This document shows positions 7,358 to 16,426 of a stretch of DNA of 64,000 nucleotides, in pieces. Numbering within the stretch: position 1 is the first letter of the stretch; every line of letters begins with the position of its first letter. A program made the translations under genes and the position numbers. The notes beneath the pieces were generated by a model. It was not told where the DNA came from and searched no databases. It saw only the letters and a list, made by a program, of their open reading frames with translations. Source of the DNA: Streptomyces sp. CMB-StM0423 (GTDB lineage: Bacteria; Actinomycetota; Actinomycetes; Streptomycetales; Streptomycetaceae); the NCBI RefSeq assembly GCF_002847285.1, contig NZ_CP025407.1, forward strand, positions 4,620,501-4,684,500, read 5' to 3'.

Positions 7358-9580
7358 GTGACCTCAAGCGTTCCGTCTCCGCAGCCCGTGAACGACTTAC
7401 CGCCTGATGCCGACTACGGTCTGACGCCTGCTTCCGACGCGCCCGGGAGCGACCCGTCCGATCCGACGCTCGAAGCTGCCGTCGGGTCCCGCCCTGCCAC
7501 CACCGGGGACGCTGCCCGCGCCGAGGGATCCGACTACCACGAACAGAGCACCGAACCGTACTGGACCGCGCAGGTCAACCAGCGCGTCGGCACCAACCGC
7601 GGCGTCATGATTGGCACGCTCATCGAACAGGGCATCCAGCGGCTGCGCGGCACCACCATCCCGGGCAAGGACATCGACGCACACCTACGGAACTACGTCC
7701 GGGGCCAGGACGACGACCTCGCGATCAGCGAGATCCTCAACAAGAGCCCCGTGACTGTGCTGACCGGCACAGACGGCAGCGGCCGCTTCAGCACCGCGCT
7801 GGACATCCTGCACCGCCGCGTGAACGGCCCCGTCCGCCAGGTCCGGCGGGAGCCCGGCACGCCGTTTGACCTGAGCGGCCTGCACGAGCACAACACCGGC
7901 TGGATCCTGGACCTGCGGGCCGAGGACCCACATGCCGGATTCGGCCGCGAACTGGCCGAAGACTCAGACAAGCTGCCCCACGGGTCTGTACTCATCGTCC
8001 TGATGAGCGCCCAGGCATGGAAGAAGTGCGGAGACGGTGCGACCCACCTCAGCCGCCTCCTTGCTGGCCCAGAGCGTGCCGCCATCCTGCGAGAACACCT
8101 GAAGGACGTGCCGCTCATCATTGGCGTGGACCAATGGATTGCAGCCGAACCCATCCAACGGGGGATCGCCCGGCTTCAGCCGGCGCAGATCGGAGCCTGG
8201 GCCAACGCCATCGTCAACACCGAGGACGTCGAGCGGGACAAGGGCCGCCTCGTACAGGGCCAGCCTGTCGACCCCGGGGACTTCACCGGCTTGGTCCAGA
8301 AGGTCGTCACAGCCGCCGAGGACTGGCGCAGCGACCTCCTTGAGTGGCACACCACCCACCAGGACAGCGACTACCGCAACTACCTGCTTGCCGCTGCGGT
8401 ACTCGAAGGCGCGAGCTCGGAGAAGATCTACGAGGCATCCACCACTTTGGCCAAGGCGCTCAAGGAAGCACCCCAGTCCCGTCCCGGGCAGCAAGGACTC
8501 GGCGTCGTGGCACTGACGCAGAAGGCCAACGCCGACCTCCAGCCCGACGGGACGATCCGCTTCCGCTACCACAACTACGCCGAGGCCGTTGTCGACTACT
8601 TCCTGGACGACCGCCCGCACCTTCTGCAGCAGTTCACCGCCTGGACCGCTTCCCAGGTCACCGGACTCGACGAGGACCTCGCCAGGCCGCTGATTCAGCG
8701 CGTCAGCCACTGGGTCGTGCACTACACAGCCCGCCACCGCAGAACCGCACTCCTCAAGTCCCTGGCCGAACAGTGGTCCACCACCTACAGCGACGCTGCC
8801 TGCGACCTCCTCGTCCTGGCCGCTGTGGACGACCGGACCGGAGACCTCGCCCGCAGGGCTTACCGCCGATGGGCCAAACCAGAAGCCGCCGCGCTGTCCG
8901 CCGACTTCACGGCCGTCCTCATCCGTGCCTGTCGCCGCCTCGCCGAGGCCCACCCCTCCAGCATGCTCAGCCGTATCGCTGAACTCGCCACCAGGGCTCA
9001 CGGCGACGGCGACGCCAGGAACCGCCGGACGGCCCAGATCACCCAGGCCGTCAGCGAGGCCCTGAACGCCCTGTGGGACAACAGCGAGCAGCGCTTGGGA
9101 ATCCACCACCAGCTGACCCAGTGGGCCAGCGACTCGCATGGCCCGCACCGGGCGGCAGCGCAGAGTACCTTCGCCCACCTCGCCCAGCGGGGCACCCCCT
9201 CCGCCCCGGCCCTCCTGACCGACTCCGCAAACGACACAGCATGGCTCACCGACATGTGGCGCAACGCACTGCCCACCACCGGCTGGTCGCCGCCGGTCGC
9301 CGACGCCTTCGCCTACTGGATGCAGACTGCCCTGGAACACCCCGAACAGCGCGAGACTATCGGCCAGATCGTGTGCGACGCCGTCCACCGCACCGACGAC
9401 CCGCACTACAGCGCCAACCGCCTGATCGCCATGCAGAATCTCCTGTACAGCTGGGCCCCCGCACCTCCCGCCGTGCAGAACGCCGACGCCATACGTCTGC
9501 GCGACCAGATACTCACCCGACTGCGGGCCCAGGACCCCGCCGCGCCCCCGCTCCCCGGTGACCATGCGTCGCGGTCGTAG
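7358..9580 (+). CDS. STAND-like NTPase with Arg-type P-loop
   Basis: This is a 740-residue protein. The first 65 residues are disordered. Residues about 73-98 (QRVGTNRGVMIGT and on) resemble the short beta motif found ahead of actinobacterial STAND NTPases. A P-loop GTDGSGRFS lies at 137-145, with Arg where Lys is usual, and a Walker B-like GWILDL follows about 45 residues later. The rest is helical, with repeat-like features suggesting a superstructure-forming sensor arm. STAND proteins are switch ATPases in signalling and phage defence; this role is inferred. The GTG start has GAAGGGG upstream. The stop overlaps the next gene by 23 bp. Its layout parallels the chromosomal protein at 52,823-55,240. 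Confidence 0.6.
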   Translation: MTSSVPSPQPVNDLPPDADYGLTPASDAPGSDPSDPTLEAAVGSRPATTGDAARAEGSDYHEQSTEPYWTAQVNQRVGTNRGVMIGTLIEQGIQRLRGTTIPGKDIDAHLRNYVRGQDDDLAISEILNKSPVTVLTGTDGSGRFSTALDILHRRVNGPVRQVRREPGTPFDLSGLHEHNTGWILDLRAEDPHAGFGRELAEDSDKLPHGSVLIVLMSAQAWKKCGDGATHLSRLLAGPERAAILREHLKDVPLIIGVDQWIAAEPIQRGIARLQPAQIGAWANAIVNTEDVERDKGRLVQGQPVDPGDFTGLVQKVVTAAEDWRSDLLEWHTTHQDSDYRNYLLAAAVLEGASSEKIYEASTTLAKALKEAPQSRPGQQGLGVVALTQKANADLQPDGTIRFRYHNYAEAVVDYFLDDRPHLLQQFTAWTASQVTGLDEDLARPLIQRVSHWVVHYTARHRRTALLKSLAEQWSTTYSDAACDLLVLAAVDDRTGDLARRAYRRWAKPEAAALSADFTAVLIRACRRLAEAHPSSMLSRIAELATRAHGDGDARNRRTAQITQAVSEALNALWDNSEQRLGIHHQLTQWASDSHGPHRAAAQSTFAHLAQRGTPSAPALLTDSANDTAWLTDMWRNALPTTGWSPPVADAFAYWMQTALEHPEQRETIGQIVCDAVHRTDDPHYSANRLIAMQNLLYSWAPAPPAVQNADAIRLRDQILTRLRAQDPAAPPLPGDHASRS

Positions 9581-10361
9581 CCGATCCGGCTGGCCGGCGC
9601 CTCGCGCCGGACAGCTCGCCGGGGGCAGCTACACGCTTCCAAGCAACACGCCCGGATTCTGCTTCCGTGCTGAACTGACCGGCCGGTGGCAGGAGGTGCC
9701 CGCCGCTCGGCTCCATCACAATCCCCGCGCGGTGGTCACCCATCACGCCCTGGAAACGGCCCGCGCCACGGCCCGGCTGTACCCACTCGGCGAGCACCAG
9801 GCCGCGCAGGCCCACATCAACACCCGCCTGGGTGCCGAGGCTGACCTGGCCGGTGCTCCGGTCCGCCTCCTGTGGGCCGAAGCGGCCCTGACCGTGACCA
9901 CCGAGGACCTGGCAGCGGCCACTGCCCTCGAACGGCAACTGCACGAAGAGGCGCTGAACGAACAGCGGCGCCGTCAGCGTCGGCAGGAAGCAGAAGAACT
10001 CCACCAGGCACTGGCGGCCACTCCGACCCTGACGCTGGCCTACTGGCTCACACACCACCCCGAAGCGACCGGCCGCGAAACCATCGACGCCGTCAACCGG
10101 CTTGCAGAGAAGATCACTGACCACGCGCCCGACAACGCCTGGGTCCAGATTGCCCGCCTGCTCCAGACCTTCGCCGAAGGTCTCAATGAGGACCAGCGCG
10201 CCAATCTTGTGGAGAGCCTGGCGCAGATCGTCACCCGCTACGACCAGCCTCTCCTGGCTGAGGACCTGCGGGCCATCGCCACCACCGCGGTTCCCCTCAA
10301 TGGACATGCGGCTCATGCCCCACCCGAGTCGGGGCCACCGGGACGCACAGGATCGCCGTGA
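9558..10361 (+). CDS. SPFH/band-7-like protein, STAND partner
   Basis: This is a 267-residue protein. Residues about 30-60 form beta-like strands (CFRAELTGRWQ and on) followed by NPRAVVTHHALETARATARLYP, then a second strand pair (PVRLLWAEAALTV) and a long charged coiled coil. This order resembles the SPFH/band-7 fold with its helical extension and matches the arrangement in the protein at 51,585-52,790. The resemblance is by eye and weak. No membrane segment is visible, unlike classical stomatins. It starts inside the end of the STAND gene (GTG at 9558 or ATG at 9564), so the two are translationally coupled and probably work together. Confidence 0.5.
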   Translation: MTMRRGRSRSGWPAPRAGQLAGGSYTLPSNTPGFCFRAELTGRWQEVPAARLHHNPRAVVTHHALETARATARLYPLGEHQAAQAHINTRLGAEADLAGAPVRLLWAEAALTVTTEDLAAATALERQLHEEALNEQRRRQRRQEAEELHQALAATPTLTLAYWLTHHPEATGRETIDAVNRLAEKITDHAPDNAWVQIARLLQTFAEGLNEDQRANLVESLAQIVTRYDQPLLAEDLRAIATTAVPLNGHAAHAPPESGPPGRTGSP

Positions 10362-11094
10362 CGGCGGCATGGTCCGGGCAATGGCGTGGTGTGCGGGTAG
10401 TGCACGGACGGCCTGAGCGGGAACCGCCTGCCGGTGACCGCGGCGTACGCCTTTGTCAAGTTGTGGCGCCCGACGCACTATGTCGGATCCGCCGTAGATC
10501 ACCTTCAGTCACCACTTGGGCCGCGGACCAGGATCATGGAGGCGCGGTTGCCAGCGGTACCAGTCGCGCAGGGGGTAACCCTTGCGGACGGCTGCCATCG
10601 CCGCCGTAGCGGCGGCGAGCGGTGCGAGCGCGTGCGCCGCTGCGGAAGACCGGGCCGACTGGCGAGACGAGCACACGACCCGCTCGGACCGCACTCTGTG
10701 TGCGGGCCGAGCGAGTCGTCCAAGGCGCCCGCGGCGTGGCTGCCGCCGCGTGCGTGTTCGTCGGCGCCGCGGGCTTGCACGTCTACGTCACCAGCCGCGA
10801 CGAGGCGAGGCGCCCTCGGCTTGGGCTGCCGTACCGGGCGCCCTCGCCGGTTCCGCTACACCCACCTACCCGGCGAGCCCGACGGCCTCTAGCAGGAACC
10901 TCCGTCGTTGCGCCCATGAACGGCAAGGATCGGGCATTAGCAGGGATTCGCTGTGTCGCTAGAACGCTAGATGCCTGGTCACAGCGGTACTGCTAGCAGG
11001 CAGGGCCGCTAGGTCTAGCAGACTTGCTAGCGCAATACCGACTTCCTACGCGGATCGGCGCTTCACCAATCGGCGGGGCGCCGACGGCTGCGAC
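10362..11094. other. Intergenic region with CTAG-rich segment
   Basis: The stretch lies between the convergent ends of the STAND operon and the DUF317 gene. Open frames on both strands have unconvincing composition. The right part holds a cluster of CTAG tetranucleotides annotated separately. No terminator-like hairpin with a T-run was found. Confidence 0.35.
10959..11030. repeat. Cluster of six CTAG tetranucleotides
   Basis: CTAG occurs at 10959, 10967, 10993, 11009, 11015 and 11027, mostly as GCTAG or CTAGC. CTAG is rare in high-G+C genomes, so six copies in 72 bp is far above expectation. Several copies pair into short dyads (TGCTAGCA at 10991-10998 is itself palindromic). This is likely a binding site array for an element-encoded regulator, or the trace of an older promoter. 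Confidence 0.4.
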
Positions 11095-11919
11095 CTACAG
11101 ATCCTGGCCGGCTGGCGTCCACAGCAGTCGCTCGCGGGTCGCCTCGGGCACCACACGGCGCAGGACGGACTCCGTCGAGCTGAGGGACGCGGCGAACGCG
11201 GCCACGAGGTCGTGCGGGACGGACGTGGAGAAGGAAACCGCCCACAGATACGGTGCGTCGGGCGCGGGCTGGGCCCATGCCTGCCATCCGTGCGGTTCCG
11301 GCTCGTCGGGCTCGCCGGTCAGGGTGCGCGGGTCGGCGTCCTGGATGAGGGGCGGTACCTCGCCGAGGCTGACGTGCGAGATGAACGTGGGATCCGTCGC
11401 CCCCGCGCTCTGGTCGGCGTCGAGGAGCCACCCGTGCGCGGTGACGGCGTCGACCACCAGCTCGGGACGGACGAGCGGCACCGCAGGCTGGGCGTGGGCG
11501 TCGAGCGCGGCGAGGAAGTCGGCCACCGCCTCACCGGGAACGCCGGTCGTGAAGTATGCCGACCACTCAGCCGGGCTGCTGGTGTCCGCACGGGCGGAGA
11601 CCTGCCAGGCGATCGGCAGGTCTCCCAAGTGGAACGGCTCGTCCGCCAGCACCCACTGGGCCCAGCACAGGGACTCGGGGCTGATGTGCAGGACGGTGCT
11701 GCGCAGGACCTGGCGGTCCTCCGGTGCTTCGTCCGGATCCAGCCGGCCCCGGACCGTTGTCAGGCTCGTCCAGCCCAGGCCACCGAGTGCATCGGCGACG
11801 GCGTCGTACGGGCGCCCGTCGTCACCGGCCAAATGCCGGGGACCGACCGAGTACACGCGCGCACCGCCCATCGGAGCGGAAGGATCGAGTGGAAAGCCGG
11901 AATACAGGGGCGCCTCCAA
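11095..11919 (-). CDS. DUF317 domain protein
   Basis: This is a 274-residue protein with two similar units. Each has a hydrophobic strand ending in a P-x-W-S-x-x-F motif (PAEWSAYFTTGVPGEAVADFLAALDAH in the first, APYLWAVSFSTSVPHDLVAAFAASL in the second), the hallmark of DUF317. DUF317 proteins occur on Streptomyces plasmids and integrative elements. Their function is unknown. Length and the double unit fit the family. The start is TTG at 11919; the only internal ATG alternative would shorten it by 16 residues. It stands alone on the minus strand, with no clear operon partner. Confidence 0.65.
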   Translation of the reverse strand: MEAPLYSGFPLDPSAPMGGARVYSVGPRHLAGDDGRPYDAVADALGGLGWTSLTTVRGRLDPDEAPEDRQVLRSTVLHISPESLCWAQWVLADEPFHLGDLPIAWQVSARADTSSPAEWSAYFTTGVPGEAVADFLAALDAHAQPAVPLVRPELVVDAVTAHGWLLDADQSAGATDPTFISHVSLGEVPPLIQDADPRTLTGEPDEPEPHGWQAWAQPAPDAPYLWAVSFSTSVPHDLVAAFAASLSSTESVLRRVVPEATRERLLWTPAGQDL

Positions 11920-12429
11920 AGGGGTGCTCGGTTGCGGATCAAACGCCTGCGGTGCGGCGGGGGACGGCGCAGGGGTTCCTGAACGGGCCTTTGCTAGGCC
12001 AGGACCACCGCGACCTCGGGAAGCAAATGCCCAAGCTGCGCGGTCTCGTGCCGCCCTGGGGGAGGTAGACGACAGCCCAGCCGGTCTCGTCCGCGGACGG
12101 CATCATCTACGCGAGCGATGCGCTGGATCGGTCGACCTGGGATTTCTTCAAGGTCGTCGATGTTGACTTGGCCTTGCGTCGCTGGCCAGTCATTGCGCGA
12201 TCTTCCGTATCTGCCGGCAGCGAACTGCAATATCTGACCTCCGGCCCCGCTCATGAACAGGCCAACGACAGACCGTCTCAACCGCCAGTGCACGGACCGT
12301 TGCAATCTGGAGCGGGAGGGAAGGGAGGTCTGGGCGGGCAACCCCTGTCCGTCGCCTCCGGCTCCTAACCGTCCCGGTTCTGGGCGTCGAGCCGCAAGGG
12401 TCGTGATGGAGAAGTTGCGGGACTCCGAG
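11920..12429. other. Intergenic stretch upstream of DUF317 gene
   Basis: It carries the upstream region of the DUF317 gene and the 3' flank of the TrmO-like pseudogene. Several frames are open on both strands, but none shows consistent codon bias or a recognisable motif. Decayed coding sequence is possible. Confidence 0.35.
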
Positions 12430-12911
12430 CTACGGCCGCTTCGACGCGTCGAGCCAGTACGTGGCGAGCATCTCGCTCGGCCACACAGGTTGACGGATAT
12501 CGCCCCGGGGCCCCATCTCTACGAAGTACGGGGCCAGGTCGACGACCGGCGTTCCGTCGACTGCGTCGAGATCCGTCACTCGAAGGTCCCGGCCGTCCGC
12601 GCCCAGCAACCGGGGGTAGTCGGTTGCCAGTTGGTTGGGGCGCCGGTGGTTGCGGTGGACGAACGTGCCGGTCGCCGGCCACCGCGTGTTTCCCCGTGGG
12701 CTTCGTGCGTGGAGTTGGACGTCTTCGGGTCGCGCCAGGTGGAAGTGCCACGTCACGGTCAGGTGGGAGAACTCCTCGATTCCCTGCAGCGTTCTAGGGG
12801 GTACGCCTCGTTGAGGCGGATGACCGACTCGACCCCGGCCTGGTAGTCGTCCTGGAGGCGGGTGTGGCCCCCGACGACCGTTCCGATCGATTCGACCTGG
12901 TACGTCGCCAT
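12430..12911 (-). pseudogene. TrmO/TsaA-like tRNA-Thr methyltransferase, frameshifted
   Basis: Two adjacent frames together encode a TrmO-like protein. The first (from ATG 12911) reads MATYQVESIGTVVGGHT and on to IRLNEAYP. The second gives EEFSHLTVTWHF, then PRGN, TGTFVHRNHRRPNQL and DLDAVDGTPVVDLAPYF, which are conserved TrmO/TsaA blocks. They are separated by a one-base shift at a run of five G (12797-12801, forward strand); one more G would restore the frame. In E. coli, TrmO methylates the t6A at position 37 of tRNA-Thr using S-adenosylmethionine. The gene may be inactive, or the shift may be a homopolymer sequencing error. Confidence 0.7.
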
Positions 12912-12986
12912 CGGCGCTCGTCCCTCTCCCTCGGAGATGCGTGTTCGCCAGCCGTCAACCGGCACCGCAGAGCTGGTTGGCGCAGC

Positions 12987-13355
12987 CTACGACGCGCAGC
13001 AAGTCTCGTGCCCGGCGATCCAGCTCCGCGACCTGCCGGCCACCCCGCGGACGGGCGTGAGGTCCCTCTGCATGCGAACGATGACGTCACGAGCACGACC
13101 GGAGTGAATGCCAGACATCGCGTCCAACGACTCCGTCCAGGTGGCGGACGCCTCGTCGAGACGCTCCTGCCGAACCTGAACCGCTCCGAGATATCCCAGC
13201 GTCACGCTGTGGGTACGGACGTAGAGCTGGCGACGGCGGGTCGCGACGCTGCGCCGGAAATGGATCTCAGCGTCCCGCGGCTGCCCGAGGTCGCGCAGCG
13301 CGCAGGCCGTCTCGTGGGCCAGCGGCGCTTCCTGGAAGAACCCGATACCTCCTCA
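12987..13355 (-). pseudogene. C-terminal remnant of HTH/TPR regulator
   Basis: An in-frame TGA precedes this segment. The remaining 122 codons read GIGFFQEAPLAHETACALRDLG, then FRRSVATRR and VTLGYLGAVQVRQERLDEASATW. This is the tetratricopeptide-like C-terminus of the large Streptomyces helix-turn-helix regulators. The N-terminal DNA-binding part is missing and no intact continuation is found upstream, so it looks like a truncated gene left by rearrangement. Confidence 0.55.
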
Positions 13356-13692
13356 GGTAGGCAGTCCTGACGCCCTGACTGCGGGAGGGGGTCCCGGGTG
13401 GCGTGGGAAGCCGCTGACTGCATGCACGGCCGGAACGCAAGCAGCGGAGTTGGTGTCTGTGACCAGGACCCCGGAGGTAACGCGTGGACTCGCGCGGCGT
13501 GGCACGCCAACCAACTCCCTGACTCTCCCGCCCCTGGTCCCGCCCCCGCGGCGTGACGCTGGTCCTGGTCCTGGCCTCGTGTGGGTCGGCTTCTCGCCAG
13601 CCGGGCGTGGACATATGGCGGTCAACGCTGCGTTCGAATTCGTCCACAACGGGGCCTCGGCGGCCTCGGCGGCGTGGACGTCCGCATACGCA
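13356..13692. other. Gene-poor spacer
   Basis: It lies between the regulator remnant and the short gene at 13,693. Open frames have Pro/Arg-rich shadow translations. I see no recognisable gene, RNA or repeat. Confidence 0.35.
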
Positions 13693-13803
13693 TCAGCGTA
13701 GGTGGAACTCGCTCAGGTGGCCGCGGTCGTAGGTGCTCAGAGTCAGCCCTTCGCCCGTCATGCTGGCCTTCCGATAACGGTCCACGAACTCGACGGTGAC
13801 CAT
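13693..13803 (-). CDS. 36-residue protein coupled to APH-like gene
   Basis: An ATG overlaps the stop of the upstream phosphotransferase-like gene by one base (TGATG). The frame encodes a 36-residue, mildly acidic peptide beginning MVTVEFVDRYRKASMTGEGLTLSTYD. It has no recognised family. The stop-start overlap and the sensible amino-acid mix argue for real translation, but the size leaves this uncertain. Confidence 0.4.
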   Translation of the reverse strand: MVTVEFVDRYRKASMTGEGLTLSTYDRGHLSEFHLR

Positions 13804-14741
13804 CACAAGATCCTCCATTGAAGCTCCGGGTCGTCACGCTGGACGCCTTCGATGCGGCGCTTGACTTCTTCCAGACTTCCCGGGGTGTGATGCGCTTTCC
13901 GGGCGTTCGTGGTGATCATTCGAAGTTCGCGAATCTGAGCCAAGGTACTGTAGCCCGACCACTGCCGGACGTCCCAGCCGTAAGCGTCGGCGAATTGCTC
14001 ATAGTGCCGCTTCCCGTGGCCGAATCTGCGGCAATGTATCTCGACGGTCACCAAATCCCATTCCGGCTGTCCGGTTGAGGCGGTGTCCCAGTCGCACAGG
14101 ACGACTCCGTCAGGAGTGTGCAGTGCGTTTCGGTGTTGGGGGTCGCCTTGAATGGTACCTGACTGGCGAGCGAAACCAATGCCTGCGAGATCAGATTCGA
14201 GCCGATCCGCATAGTCGCTGAGAAATTTGACGGCCGACATCGGCAGATTGCTGATCGCCGAAATGGAGCGTCGAATGGCACGTATGTTGTCGTGCGCTGG
14301 CAGGGATACATTCGGCGGGATGAGTGAGTGAAGTGCGTTGAGGGGGTCGGCCAGTTGAGCGGCCGTGACTGGGTTCTCAGGCTGGGGGAGGTAGGTCCAG
14401 AAGGTCACGGCGTGATGGTCGACGACCACGGGCTGGTCCACCGGGAGGAGCGGTACGGTCGGGAAGCCGACGGTCATGAGCCAGCGGACGAAGGCAACGG
14501 TGCGGGTCACGTCCCTGAGCCGCGACCCGCGTCTGGCGATCTTGACGACGACCGGGTCCTCCGCCAGCAGGATGACGGCGTTGGTGTGGCCACGCAGCAG
14601 ACGGGCGTCGGAGCTGCGCAGGCCGACTGTCAAGCATGCTTGTTCCAGGACGCGTTGCAGCTCTGACTCATCGAAGCCGCCGGCTACCGGTGCCGCTACT
14701 GTCATGTGTCCAAGGTCGCCTACCGCGGGCACCCTTGTCAC
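13803..14741 (-). CDS. Aminoglycoside phosphotransferase (APH)-fold kinase
   Basis: This is a 312-residue protein with the APH/choline-kinase fold. An N-lobe Lys lies in VVVKIARRG near residue 67. The catalytic-loop motif is QGDPQHRNAL near residue 196, where Gln replaces the usual His but the catalytic Asp and the Asn are kept. The metal-binding LCDWDTAS follows 10-15 residues later. The family phosphorylates small molecules such as aminoglycosides, macrolides or metabolites; the substrate here cannot be read from sequence. The GTG at 14741 overlaps the upstream regulator's stop (ATGTGA), which argues for coupling. An ATG at 14705 is a second possible start. Confidence 0.75.
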   Translation of the reverse strand: MTRVPAVGDLGHMTVAAPVAGGFDESELQRVLEQACLTVGLRSSDARLLRGHTNAVILLAEDPVVVKIARRGSRLRDVTRTVAFVRWLMTVGFPTVPLLPVDQPVVVDHHAVTFWTYLPQPENPVTAAQLADPLNALHSLIPPNVSLPAHDNIRAIRRSISAISNLPMSAVKFLSDYADRLESDLAGIGFARQSGTIQGDPQHRNALHTPDGVVLCDWDTASTGQPEWDLVTVEIHCRRFGHGKRHYEQFADAYGWDVRQWSGYSTLAQIRELRMITTNARKAHHTPGSLEEVKRRIEGVQRDDPELQWRIL

Positions 14742-16111
14742 ATCGTGCCAGGAGGGAGGGCCAGGATCTCCCGCAGTTCACGCGCTGGACGGCTGCTGCG
14801 GGTCGGGGGTGGAAGCGCTCGGATCACCTCGTGAGCCCGTGCTCGCAGGATTGGTGTCTGATAGGCGGGAAGGATCGTCAGGATGGCCGAACCGGCGAGA
14901 TCGCAGGCGTCGGTGGGGAGGCGGTCGAGGGCGCTGCAGATCGCCGCTTCCAGTTGGAGCAGTGCCGGATCGATGCCCGTTCTGGTCGGGTAGAGCTCCA
15001 AGGCTTGCGCCTGCACTCGCCGCGCCTGTGCGGTGTCCCCGATGGCAGTCAACGCCCCACTCCGGTACAGGAGAAACCGTCGCTCGGGGAAGGAGAATGC
15101 GTCGTCCGCGTCTCCACTCGGTCCGATCTGTTCGAACAGATCGGCCGCGAGACGGAGCGCACGCTGCGCGTCGTAGCGATCGCCCAACTTCGCAAGAGCA
15201 CGAGCCTCCGCGGCTGCGGCGAAGGCGGTGGTGGCTGATGGCCGGCCACGAGTGATCATCCGTGCTTCGCGAGTAAGGGTGACCGCGACTTCGAGGGGGC
15301 CGTAATAGAACGGCAGCATCGCGGCCTGCGCCCTTACCCTCGCCCGCAACTCCACGTTGCCGCTGTCATCCGCGGCGGCACGTGCGGTGCCGTACCAGGC
15401 TTGGGACCTGGTCAAATCACCGAGCTTCATCAAGGCATCGGCGATCAGCGTCGCGAGTATCGCCGTGAGTTCTGACAGCCGAACCTGGACCGCAGCCGGT
15501 TGCCGGTCCCCGGCCAGATCGTCGATGTCCGCAAGGAGGCTGAGGAGCGTTTCGAGGATGGGCGCCGGAGGCGTATACAGGTACTGATGTCGAGCCCATC
15601 CGACCCGCTCGTCGAGTAGATCGAGTTGAGCAGGGGTGACGCTGGCGGAGGCCAGCGTTCGGTCTGTTTCACGCCGTGCAGTATCAAGGCGCTGACCAAA
15701 AGACTCGCCGGGCGTTGAACCCGCCTGAATCCCAGCGGCACCAGACGGTACAAGTGTTTTTACTGCCGCAGTACTTGCGAAGCCGAGTTCGTCAGGCGTG
15801 GATTTATAGAAGGAACACAGCAGGCCAACCGTCACGGGTTTGGGATGATTCTTTCCGGTTTCCCAGTATCCAAGTTGGATCGCGTCAGGTTTCGGGGCTT
15901 CATCTCCGTATCCTGCTCCCAGGATTCGGAGATTCTCTGCCACGTTCTTCAAGGTGAGTCCCCGAGCGAGACGGTGCGCACGCAACAGGGAGACGGAGCA
16001 GTGATGCTGAATCGTCTCAGCGATTTCCTGGACCGTCCGCCCCTCGGAAGTGCCTTGAGTGCGTAAGCGGCGTGCACACGAAGGACCATGTGTCCGCTTG
16101 TCTCCATCCAC
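14738..16111 (-). CDS. XRE helix-turn-helix regulator with TPR-like domain
   Basis: This is a 457-residue protein. An N-terminal helix-turn-helix covers about residues 30-105: VSLLRAHRLARGLTLKNVAENLR, later IQLGYWETGKNHPKPVTVGLLCSFY. A long helical repeat region of tetratricopeptide type follows (about 200-440). Streptomyces uses many regulators with this layout, often next to a target gene. The GTG at 16111 was chosen because GGAGG lies 8 bp upstream; 28 upstream codons are open but unconvincing. It overlaps the APH-like kinase gene, so the two form an operon with the 36-residue peptide. Confidence 0.7.
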   Translation of the reverse strand: MDGDKRTHGPSCARRLRTQGTSEGRTVQEIAETIQHHCSVSLLRAHRLARGLTLKNVAENLRILGAGYGDEAPKPDAIQLGYWETGKNHPKPVTVGLLCSFYKSTPDELGFASTAAVKTLVPSGAAGIQAGSTPGESFGQRLDTARRETDRTLASASVTPAQLDLLDERVGWARHQYLYTPPAPILETLLSLLADIDDLAGDRQPAAVQVRLSELTAILATLIADALMKLGDLTRSQAWYGTARAAADDSGNVELRARVRAQAAMLPFYYGPLEVAVTLTREARMITRGRPSATTAFAAAAEARALAKLGDRYDAQRALRLAADLFEQIGPSGDADDAFSFPERRFLLYRSGALTAIGDTAQARRVQAQALELYPTRTGIDPALLQLEAAICSALDRLPTDACDLAGSAILTILPAYQTPILRARAHEVIRALPPPTRSSRPARELREILALPPGTM

Positions 16112-16426
16112 GGCTGTCGCCTCCTCTCGGAACGATTGCCCGGCGCCGCTCCTAGTCTGGCAAAGATTCGCACGCGCATCACATATCTGCGACAAAAACT
16201 GTGACCGACCACGCCCGTCCCCAGGAACTGTGACGGATGCCAGTTGCCTGCCTCTGGCCTCTCAAGGAACCTCTCTCGTCTCGGAAGCCGGGACGGAACG
16301 ACAACTCGACCCGGACCCTGGCACCCGGCTGCATCCCACACGTACGGCAGTGCGCAGCCATCTGAGGGCTCCGAGGACGGTGAGTGCAGCTGCATGTCGG
16401 TGAAGGCCGAGGGAGTGATGAAAGCC
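16112..16426. other. Divergent intergenic region
   Basis: It separates the leftward XRE/TPR regulator from the rightward gene at 16,427, so it should hold both promoters. I could not pick a convincing -35/-10 pair or an operator-like palindrome. Confidence 0.35.

Noticed and set aside
10434..10892. 152-residue frame after the STAND operon
   Set aside because: Composition drifts to Arg/Pro-rich shadow sequence after 60 residues and no motif is recognisable.
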